Positions 1-7,111 of a DNA stretch of 15,757 nt are shown piece by piece. The notes beneath the pieces are model-generated. The model saw only the letters and a list, made by a program, of their open reading frames with translations. It was not told where the DNA came from and made no database searches. Source of the stretch: Anaerolineae bacterium (GTDB lineage: Bacteria > Chloroflexota > Anaerolineae > B4-G1 > DUEL01); assembly GCA_016926575.1 (NCBI GenBank), contig JAFGOJ010000203.1, positions 1 to 15,757 of the forward strand. Direction: 5' to 3'. The translations under genes were made by a program, and so were the position numbers. Within the stretch, counting starts at the first letter, position 1. Each line of letters opens with the position of its first letter.

Positions 1-1965
1 ATGGAGTTGATCGATTGCGCCTGCCAGATCAGTATCGATACGTGCTTCTCGCGGGTGGATAACATCAGCCCATGCCCCATCGGCGCGGAAGGCTTGTGCT
101 GCAAGAACTGCTCGATGGGCCCCTGCCGGTTGGTCGGCAAGACCCAGGTGGGTGTCTGCGGCGCGACGATCGACACGGTGGCCGCCCGCAACTTTGCCCG
201 CATGGTCTGCTCGGGCGCGTCGGCCCACTCTGACCACGGACGCGGGATGGCCTACACGCTGTTGGAGGCCGCCGAGGGCCACGCCCCCGACTACGGCGTC
301 AAGGACGCCTTCAAGTTGTTCGAGATGGCGGGCTTCCTGGACGTGCCGATCTCTGACGAGACCGGCCAGCAGCGCCCCATCGAAGACGTGGCGCACGACG
401 TGGCGGTCGCGGCTTTGGGCGAGTTCGGCAAGATTCATGGCACGGCCAAGAACTTGAAGCGCGCGCCCGTCAAGCGCCAGCAAATCTGGCACGAACTGGG
501 TATCGAACCGCGCGCCATCGACCGCGAAATCGTCGAGCTGATGCACCGTACTCACATGGGCAACGATCAGGACGCCGAGCACATTTTGGACCAGTGCTTG
601 CGCACGGCCCTGGGCGACGGCTGGGGCGGCTCGATGATCGGTACGGACCTTTCTGACGTGCTCTTCGGCACGCCGGCCCCCGTGCAGAGCGCGGCCAACC
701 TGGGCGTGCTGCGCGAGGACATGGTCAACATCATCATCCACGGCCACGAACCGACGCTTTCCGAGATGATTATCGCCGCCGCGCTCGACCCCGAGATTGT
801 GGCTTACGCCAAGAGCAAGGGCGCGAACGGTATCCAACTGGCCGGTATCTGCTGCACGGCCAACGAGGCGCTGATGCGCCAGGGCGTTCCGCTGGCGGGC
901 AACTTCCTGCAGCAGGAACTGGCGATTATCACCGGCGCCGTTGAGGCCATGGTCGTCGACATCCAGTGCATCTTCCAGGGATTGGCCCCGGTGGCCGATC
1001 AGTACCACACGGAGCTGATTACCACCTCGCCCAAGGTCAAGATCAAAGGCGCTACCCACATCGAGTTCGATGAGCGCAATGCTTTGGGGATTGCCAAGGA
1101 CATCGTGCGCCGGGCGATCGACCGCTTCCCCGAACGGGGCGAGACGCACATCCCCAAAGACGTCAAGAGCCCGATGGTGCCTGGCTTCTCCCACGAGTAC
1201 ATCGACTACGCGCTGGGCGGCCTCTACCGCGGCTCGCTGCGCCCGCTCAATGACGCGATCATGGCCGGGCGCATCCGCGGCGTGGTGGCGAACATCGGTT
1301 GCAACAACGCCCGCGTCTGCCACGACAGCCTCCACAACTACGTGGTGACCGAGTTCATCAAGAACGACGTGCTGGTGGTCGAGACCGGCTGCGCGGCCAT
1401 CGCCGCGGCCAAGGCGGGCCACATGACCCCCGAGGTGGCGTTCGAACTGGCCGGGCCGGGCCTGCGCGAAATCTGCGAGACGGTCGGTATCCCGCCGGTG
1501 CTCCACATGGGCTCCTGCGTCGACAACTCGCGCATCCTCACCGTCCTTGCGCAGATGGCGACCGAGGGCGGCTTGGGCGATGACATCTCCGACATCCCGG
1601 CCGTGGGTATGGCGTCCGAGTGGATGAGCGAAAAGGCCATCTCCATCGGCACCTACTGTGTGGCCTCCGGCGCCTACGTCATCATGGGTGGCAACACCGG
1701 TCCCGTCTCCGGCAGCGAAGAGGTCGTCAAGCTGATCAGCGACGGCTGGGAGAAGAAGGTCGGTGGCCGGATGGAGTTTGTCGAAGAACGCGAGGAGATC
1801 GTCCGCCGCGCGCTGGCGCACATCGACAAGAAGCGCGCCGATCTGGGCCTCCCCGAGTACGACGCGTCCAAGTGGGGCCAGAGCGGTGACCGGCGTATGC
1901 CCGCTTTGCTCGAACTCCCGCTGGAAGAGCGCATCAAGGCTGCCTACGGGCAGGCTGGGGAGTAG
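1..1965 (+). CDS. cooS/acsA: Anaerobic Ni-Fe carbon monoxide dehydrogenase, catalytic subunit
   Basis: This enzyme interconverts CO and CO2 in the cytoplasm and, within CODH/ACS, feeds CO to acetyl-CoA synthase. The N-terminal cysteines fit the dimer-bridging D-cluster (C25, C33) and the B-cluster (C34, C37, C42, C53). All expected C-cluster ligands are visible: an HGHEP motif at 247-251, C285 (CCTANE), C323, C434 (GCNN), C464 (TGCAA) and C506 (GSCVDN). K545 in MSEKA matches the conserved catalytic lysine. The spacings 38, 111 and 30 between the first four cysteine ligands match characterised CODHs; the last (42) is about 8 shorter than usual. At 654 residues the length is normal, but only 24 residues precede the D-cluster, fewer than in Rhodospirillum CooS. 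The ATG is the first base of the window, so an upstream start cannot be excluded. The stop abuts the ribosome binding site of the next gene, which indicates an operon. Confidence 0.97.
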   Translation: MELIDCACQISIDTCFSRVDNISPCPIGAEGLCCKNCSMGPCRLVGKTQVGVCGATIDTVAARNFARMVCSGASAHSDHGRGMAYTLLEAAEGHAPDYGVKDAFKLFEMAGFLDVPISDETGQQRPIEDVAHDVAVAALGEFGKIHGTAKNLKRAPVKRQQIWHELGIEPRAIDREIVELMHRTHMGNDQDAEHILDQCLRTALGDGWGGSMIGTDLSDVLFGTPAPVQSAANLGVLREDMVNIIIHGHEPTLSEMIIAAALDPEIVAYAKSKGANGIQLAGICCTANEALMRQGVPLAGNFLQQELAIITGAVEAMVVDIQCIFQGLAPVADQYHTELITTSPKVKIKGATHIEFDERNALGIAKDIVRRAIDRFPERGETHIPKDVKSPMVPGFSHEYIDYALGGLYRGSLRPLNDAIMAGRIRGVVANIGCNNARVCHDSLHNYVVTEFIKNDVLVVETGCAAIAAAKAGHMTPEVAFELAGPGLREICETVGIPPVLHMGSCVDNSRILTVLAQMATEGGLGDDISDIPAVGMASEWMSEKAISIGTYCVASGAYVIMGGNTGPVSGSEEVVKLISDGWEKKVGGRMEFVEEREEIVRRALAHIDKKRADLGLPEYDASKWGQSGDRRMPALLELPLEERIKAAYGQAGE

Positions 1966-1978
1966 GAGGTAAGACACT

Positions 1979-4900
1979 ATGTCGAAATATATCGCAACGC
2001 GCGCCATCCGTGGCGCCAATGGCCTGGTGGCCGAGGCGGAAGCTCTGCTCAAGAAGGCCATCGCCGAGAAGGGGGCCGATACCCCCGTCCGCTTCCCCAA
2101 TACGGCCTACTACCTGCCCACCACCTATGGCATGTTGAACCACAAGGTCGAAACGCTGGGGGACCTGGAGTTTTCGCTGGATTATGCCAAGAAGCTGCTC
2201 CACCCCCTGCCGGACGACAACCTGTGGGTGCCGTACCTGGGGGAGACGCTCGACAGCGGCCAGGCAACCCTGTTGGCCGCCGAGGCCATCGAGGGTGTCC
2301 GCTTCGTCTACGGTCAGGAACCGACGCCGTATCCCGGCCTGGAACTGACCGGCAGCACCGATTACCCGGACTGGCAGGGAGACGGCCACCTGAACGGCCC
2401 CATCGACGACATTCAGTTGCGTTCGTGGGGCATCCAGTTGGTCGACGGCCGTATGCCGGGCTTCGCGGCCATCGTCGGCGCGGCCCGCTCGAACGAAGCG
2501 GCCGTCGCCATCGTGCGCGAACTGCAGAAGCGCAACATCCTCATTTTCCTCTGCGGCAACACCAATGGCCGCTCCGTGATCGACCAGTTGCAGGAAGAGG
2601 GCGTCGAGATGGGGTACGATACCTACATCGTCCCCTTCGGCAAAGACACCATCTCCGCCATCTACCCGATGGGCTTCGCTACGCGCTCTGCGCTGACCTT
2701 CGGCGGTCTGAAAGCCGGCCAGTGGCGCGAAATCCTGCTCTACAACAAATTCCGCGTCTTCGCCTTCGTCCTGGCGCTGGGTGAGGTGGACGATCTCAAG
2801 TACGCCGCCGCTGCCGGTGCGATCTCCTACGGCTTCCCCACCATCGCCGACACGGTCATCCCCGAAATCCTGCCCACCGGCATCACCCAGTACGAGCACG
2901 TGATTTCGATGCCCTGGAACGAGATCGACGCCGAGAACGACACCGAGCGGGCGGCCAAGTTCGTGCAGCGCGCCATCGAAGTGCGCGGCGTCAAGATCAA
3001 GATCACCGACGTCCCCATCCCCGTGCCCTACGGCTCGGCCTTCGAGGGCGAGGTCGTGCGGCGCGCCGACATGCGGATCGAGTTCGGCGGCAAGAAGAGC
3101 CGTGCCTACGAGTACCTGCGCATGGTCGGCATGGACGAGGTCGAGGACCACAAGATCGAGATCATCGGCCCCAGCTTCGAGGACCTGCCCGAGGGCGAGT
3201 CGATGGACCTGGGTATCTTGATCGAGGTCGCCGGGCGCAAGATGCAGGAGGACTTCGAGCCGGTGTTGGAGCGCCAGGTGCACTACTTCATCAACGGCGC
3301 GTCCGGCATCCAGCACATCGGCCAGCGCGACATCGCCTGGATTCGCATCAGCAAAGCCGCAGTCGACAAGGGCTTCAGCCTGAAGCACTTCGGCGAGATC
3401 CTGTACGCCCGCTTCCACGCCGACTTCGGCGCGATCGTGGACAAGGTGCAGGTCAAGATCATCACCGATACCAAGCTGCACGGTGAGTGGCTGGAGAAGG
3501 CGCGCGAGGCCTACGAGTTCCGCAACCAGCGCCTGGCCGACCTGACGGACGAGGCTGTGGACGTGTTCTACGACTGCACGCTGTGCCAGTCCTTCGCGCC
3601 CACGCACGTCTGTATCGTCAGCCCGCAGCGTCTGGGCCTGTGCGGGGCCTACAACTGGCTCGACTGCAAGGCCTCCAACCAGATCAACCCTACCGGCCCC
3701 AACCAGCCGGTGCACAAGGGCAAGATTCTCGACCCGGTCAAGGGCTACTGGACCGGCACGAACGAGAACGCGGTCAAGAACTCGCAGGGTACGGTCCGGG
3801 AAGTTGCGCTGTACTCCATCATGGAGAACCCCATGACGGCCTGCGGCTGCTTCGAGTGTATCGTGATGTACATCCCCGAAGCGGAAGGCGTGATGGTCGT
3901 CAGCCGCGAGGACCCCAGCATGACCCCTGCCGGGATGACGTTCTCGACGCTGGCCGGTATGGCCGGCGGTGGCTTGCAGACCCCCGGCGTGATGGGCGTG
4001 GGCAAGTTTTACTTGACCAGCCCCAAGTTCATCTCGGCCGACGGCGGGTTCAAGCGCATCGTCTGGATGTCCAGCTTCCTCAAGGACAGCATGGCGGCGG
4101 AGTTCGCCCAGGTCGCGGAGCGCGAGGGCATCCCCAACTTGATGGACATGATCGCCGATGAGCGCAAGGTCACGTCGGTGGACGAACTGGTGGACTGGCT
4201 CGAAGAGGTCAACCACCCTGTGCGGCAGATGGGTGTGATGCAGGCCGCCTCTGGGGAGGCGCCTGCGGCTGAGGCCGCTCCGGCCCCCAAGGCCGAGGCC
4301 AAGCCCGCCGCTGTACCTGCCAAGGCGAAAGAACCTGAACCTGTCGCGGCGAAACCGGCTCCGGCTGCGGCCCCAGAGGCCAAGCCCGCTCCGGCTCCCG
4401 CCCCGGTTCCGGCCCCCGCGCCTGTGCCCGCTCCCGCTGCGGTGCCGACCCTGCCGGCCGGCGCCGACATGCAGGCGCTCGTCCAGGCCAGCGCCGATGC
4501 GGTGCTCGGAGGCATCCGCCGCGCGTTGATCGCTGCCCTGAACGAACTGGGCGGCGGCGGAGTGCCTATGCCCGCTGCCCCTGTGGCTCCGGTTGCCTAC
4601 GCCGCCCCGGTTCCGGCTGCCGTGGTCGAAGCGGCCCCCGTGGCCGTGGAAGCGAAAGAAGAAGCGCCGGCCAAGCGCCCCCGTCCGCAGGTCGCTCCGT
4701 GGAGCGAGGAGAAAGAGGGGCTGGACTTCATGAAGGAGTCGTGGACCGGCAAGGTGCGCGAGGTCGTTCTGGGCGCGACGGCGGCGGAGGGCGGCACCCG
4801 CACCTCCACGGTGACCGTCGGTGGGCAAACGATGATGCCGTTCCTGGACTTCGAAGGCCAGATGCCGCACCGACCGCTCGTCGCCATCGAGATTCAAGAC

Positions 4901-5674
4901 AAGCGGCCGAATGACTGGTCTGCTCTGTTGATGGAAGCGTGGGGCGACGTGATGAATGACCCCGGCACGTGGGCGAAGGCCGCGGAAGAGGCCGGCGCCG
5001 ATGTGATCACCCTGCAGCTCAGTATGAACGACGCGAACGGCGCGCCCAACACGCCCGCGAATGCGCGCGCGGTGGTGCGCAAGGTGCTCCAGGCCACGGG
5101 TCTGCCGTTGATCGTGCTCGGCCCGGGGCAGGTGGACGCCGACAACGAGCTGCTGGTGGCCGTGGCGGAAGAGGGCGTCGGCGAGCGGCTCCTGCTGGGC
5201 GCGTGCGAGGAGAAGAACTATCGCACCATCGTCGCCGCCGCGCTGGCGCACAACCACCTGGTCATCGCCCGCACGGCGATGGACGTCAACCTGGCGAAGC
5301 AGCTCAACATCCTCATCGGCGATATGGGCCTGCCCCTGAACCGCGTGATGATGGACCCGACCTGCGCCGGTGTGGGCTACGGGATGGAGTACGGCTACTC
5401 GGTAATGGAACGGTTGCGCCTGGCGGCGCTCCAGGGTGACGGCATGACGCAGTTGCCGATGATCGTCACCGTGGGGTACGAGGCCTGGCGGCAGAAGGAA
5501 AGCAAGGTCGGCGAGGGCGTCCCCGAGGCGTGGGGCGACTGGAAGGAACGGGCGCTGAACTGGGAGACGGTGACGGCAGCTACTCTGATCGAATCCGCTG
5601 CCGACATTGTCGTCCTGCGGCATCCCACGTCGGTCAAGCGTATCCACAAGATGATCGCGGAGTTAGGCGAGTAA
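1979..5674 (+). CDS. acsB-acsD: Fused acetyl-CoA synthase (AcsB) and corrinoid protein small subunit (AcsD)
   Basis: Residues 1 to about 752 are bacterial acetyl-CoA synthase, which joins CO, a cobalt-bound methyl group and CoA. The A-cluster ligands are C533, C536, C545, C555 and the C622-G-C624 motif. Each lies exactly 27 residues after its Moorella AcsB equivalent (506, 509, 518, 528, 595, 597). The N-terminal CODH-binding region, absent from archaeal CdhC, is present. Residues of about 753-898 form an Ala/Pro-rich linker with a short predicted helix near 829-856. Residues of about 900-1231 form a full-length AcsD/CdhD TIM barrel, with DVNLAKQLNIL at 1102-1112, then MDPT and GYGMEYGYSVMER. 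Canonical acetogens encode AcsB and AcsD separately. The frame is unbroken through the linker. GGAGG at 1965-1969 supports the start. The partner large subunit follows 12 bases after the stop. Confidence 0.96.
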   Translation: MSKYIATRAIRGANGLVAEAEALLKKAIAEKGADTPVRFPNTAYYLPTTYGMLNHKVETLGDLEFSLDYAKKLLHPLPDDNLWVPYLGETLDSGQATLLAAEAIEGVRFVYGQEPTPYPGLELTGSTDYPDWQGDGHLNGPIDDIQLRSWGIQLVDGRMPGFAAIVGAARSNEAAVAIVRELQKRNILIFLCGNTNGRSVIDQLQEEGVEMGYDTYIVPFGKDTISAIYPMGFATRSALTFGGLKAGQWREILLYNKFRVFAFVLALGEVDDLKYAAAAGAISYGFPTIADTVIPEILPTGITQYEHVISMPWNEIDAENDTERAAKFVQRAIEVRGVKIKITDVPIPVPYGSAFEGEVVRRADMRIEFGGKKSRAYEYLRMVGMDEVEDHKIEIIGPSFEDLPEGESMDLGILIEVAGRKMQEDFEPVLERQVHYFINGASGIQHIGQRDIAWIRISKAAVDKGFSLKHFGEILYARFHADFGAIVDKVQVKIITDTKLHGEWLEKAREAYEFRNQRLADLTDEAVDVFYDCTLCQSFAPTHVCIVSPQRLGLCGAYNWLDCKASNQINPTGPNQPVHKGKILDPVKGYWTGTNENAVKNSQGTVREVALYSIMENPMTACGCFECIVMYIPEAEGVMVVSREDPSMTPAGMTFSTLAGMAGGGLQTPGVMGVGKFYLTSPKFISADGGFKRIVWMSSFLKDSMAAEFAQVAEREGIPNLMDMIADERKVTSVDELVDWLEEVNHPVRQMGVMQAASGEAPAAEAAPAPKAEAKPAAVPAKAKEPEPVAAKPAPAAAPEAKPAPAPAPVPAPAPVPAPAAVPTLPAGADMQALVQASADAVLGGIRRALIAALNELGGGGVPMPAAPVAPVAYAAPVPAAVVEAAPVAVEAKEEAPAKRPRPQVAPWSEEKEGLDFMKESWTGKVREVVLGATAAEGGTRTSTVTVGGQTMMPFLDFEGQMPHRPLVAIEIQDKRPNDWSALLMEAWGDVMNDPGTWAKAAEEAGADVITLQLSMNDANGAPNTPANARAVVRKVLQATGLPLIVLGPGQVDADNELLVAVAEEGVGERLLLGACEEKNYRTIVAAALAHNHLVIARTAMDVNLAKQLNILIGDMGLPLNRVMMDPTCAGVGYGMEYGYSVMERLRLAALQGDGMTQLPMIVTVGYEAWRQKESKVGEGVPEAWGDWKERALNWETVTAATLIESAADIVVLRHPTSVKRIHKMIAELGE
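4235..4672 (+). other. Ala/Pro-rich interdomain linker of the AcsB-AcsD fusion (coding)
   Basis: About 145 codons of low-complexity Ala, Pro, Val, Lys and Glu separate the two catalytic modules. It has two Ala/Pro segments, including a run built from PAPA and PV units near residues 798-822. Between them is a more ordinary stretch, about residues 829-856, rich in Ala, Leu and Gln, that looks like an amphipathic helix. The repeated amino acids use varied synonymous codons, which argues for protein-level selection rather than DNA slippage. The composition resembles the mobile linkers of pyruvate dehydrogenase E2, so a flexible tether is inferred. Confidence 0.85.
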
Positions 5675-5686
5675 GGAGCTCAAGAC

Positions 5687-7033
5687 ATGGCGCTTTCTGG
5701 TATTCAGATCTACAAGCTGTTGCCCCAGACGAACTGTAAGGACTGTGGGTTCCCAACCTGCCTGGCCTTCGCTATGAAACTGGCGGCCAAGCAGGCCGAC
5801 CTGGACAAGTGCCCGCACGTCTCTGCCGAGGCGCGGGAGCAGTTGGCGGAATCGGCCGCCCCGCCTGTCCGACTGGTGACGCTCTCTGCCAATGGCAAAG
5901 AGGTCAAGTCGGGCAACGAGGTGGTGCTTTTCCGCCACGAGAAGACGTTTTTCAACCCTACCGGGCTGTTCATCCGTTTCTACGATGACGAGCCGCTGGA
6001 GGAGATCAAGGCGCGCGCGAAAGAGGTGGCCGACTACTCGGTGGATTACGTCGGTATGGCTCTGACCATCGACGGGCTCGCCGTCCAGGCTACCGGTAGC
6101 GGCGAGCAATTCGCCGCGGCGGTCGCCGGCGTGCTCGACGTGGCGAAGTGGCCGCTGATCCTCATCGCTGACGACCCCGAGGTGATGGCCAAGGGATTGG
6201 CCGCCGCTGGGGACGTGCGGCCGTTGATCTACGGCGCGACCCCCGACACATGGGAGGCGTTCGCCAACCTGGCCAAGGAACGCGGCGCGCCGATGGCGAT
6301 CAAGGCCGACTCGCTGGGCGCGCTGGCCGAGCTGACGGACCAGATCAAGGCTGCCGGTGTGGACGAAATCGTCCTGGATGGCGGCGTGCGCGACTTGCAC
6401 TCCGCACTGGTGACGAACACGCTGGCCCGACGTATGGCGCTGAAGAAGACCTTCCGGCCGCTGGGCTTTCCGATCATCTCCTTCCCCAGCGAATGCGCAG
6501 ACGACGAGGGCATGGTGACCATCACGGCGACGCAGGCCATCTGCAAGTACGGCGGCTTCGTCGTGCTCGACCGCTTCAGCCCGGCCACGATCTACCCGCT
6601 GCTGGTGCTGCGTGCCAACATCTTCACCGACCCGCAGCAACCGATCCAGGTGCAGCCCGGCGTGTACGAGATCAACGATCCCGGTCCGGATGCGCCGGTG
6701 ATGGTGACGACCAACTTCTCCATCACGTACTTCTCGGTGGCGAACGAAGTCGACGGCAGCGGTATCCCCAGTTGGCTGTTGGTGGCAGACGCCGAAGGCA
6801 TGAGCGTGCTCACGGCTTGGGCCGCGGGCAAGTTCGATGCCGAGCGGATCGCCAAGGCGGTCAAAACGACCAACATGGCGGAAAAAGTCACCCATCGCAA
6901 GCTGGTCATCCCTGGGCACGTCTCGGTGTTGCTGGGCGAGCTGGAAGAGGAACTGCCCGACTGGCAGATTCTCGTCGGCCCGCGCGAATCGGTGGACCTG
7001 CCCGCTTACCTGAAGCTGTGGTCGGCGGGGTAG
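5687..7033 (+). CDS. acsC: Corrinoid iron-sulfur protein large subunit (gamma)
   Basis: With AcsD this subunit forms the corrinoid iron-sulfur protein that carries the methyl group on cobalt between AcsE and the ACS A-cluster. The N-terminus has the family's [4Fe-4S] motif (C17, C20, C25, C42), which keeps cobalt reducible to Co(I). A TIM-barrel domain follows. The C-terminal corrinoid-binding domain is recognisable from TNFSITYFSVANEVDGS, the LLVADAEGMSVLTAWAAGKF segment and PGHVSVLLGELEEELPDW. The length of 448 residues matches Moorella AcsC. AAGGAG overlaps the preceding stop codon and sits 8 bases before the ATG, so translation is probably coupled to the AcsB-AcsD fusion. Because its partner is covalently joined to ACS, this free chain should dock onto the fused AcsD module. 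The gene is followed by a strong hairpin. Confidence 0.97.
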   Translation: MALSGIQIYKLLPQTNCKDCGFPTCLAFAMKLAAKQADLDKCPHVSAEAREQLAESAAPPVRLVTLSANGKEVKSGNEVVLFRHEKTFFNPTGLFIRFYDDEPLEEIKARAKEVADYSVDYVGMALTIDGLAVQATGSGEQFAAAVAGVLDVAKWPLILIADDPEVMAKGLAAAGDVRPLIYGATPDTWEAFANLAKERGAPMAIKADSLGALAELTDQIKAAGVDEIVLDGGVRDLHSALVTNTLARRMALKKTFRPLGFPIISFPSECADDEGMVTITATQAICKYGGFVVLDRFSPATIYPLLVLRANIFTDPQQPIQVQPGVYEINDPGPDAPVMVTTNFSITYFSVANEVDGSGIPSWLLVADAEGMSVLTAWAAGKFDAERIAKAVKTTNMAEKVTHRKLVIPGHVSVLLGELEEELPDWQILVGPRESVDLPAYLKLWSAG

Positions 7034-7049
7034 GGTAGGCTAATCGTTG

Positions 7050-7085
7050 AGACCTCGGGGATTTCTGAGATCCCCGAGGTCTTAT
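7050..7085 (+). terminator. Perfect 12-bp hairpin after acsC, attenuator-like
   Basis: The arms at 7051-7062 and 7070-7081 are exact reverse complements (GACCTCGGGGAT and its complement) around a 7-base loop. An extra A-T pair can form at 7050/7082. It begins 17 bases after the acsC stop. The downstream tract (TTATC) is only weakly T-rich, so it may act as a partial terminator, a processing site or a 3'-end stabiliser rather than a full stop, since the pathway genes continue downstream. Confidence 0.7.
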
Positions 7086-7096
7086 CAAGGTGATAA
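7082..7096. promoter_or_regulatory. Short perfect palindrome upstream of acsV
   Basis: TTATCA and TGATAA form a perfect 6-bp dyad around a 3-base centre (AGG), directly after the acsC hairpin and ahead of acsV. It could be an operator for a dimeric regulator, but I do not recognise it. It does not match the CooA, Rex or FNR consensus as I know them. It could also simply extend the secondary structure of the hairpin. Confidence 0.3.
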
Positions 7097-7111
7097 CTGT
7101 CCCGTTCCCTC

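Noticed and set aside
4380..4460. DNA-level tandem repeat in the Ala/Pro linker
   Set aside because: The repetition is in the amino acids; the codons vary, so it is not a clean nucleotide repeat.
1934..5647. 1237-codon open frame on the minus strand opposite acsB-acsD
   Set aside because: It is an antisense shadow: in GC-rich genes the codon pattern removes stops from the opposite frame. The His/Arg/Asp/Val-rich, low-complexity translation shows no domain, and the plus-strand protein is unambiguous.
5663..6919. 418-codon minus-strand frame opposite acsC
   Set aside because: Antisense shadow of acsC with an His/Arg/Asp/Gly-biased composition and no recognisable domain.
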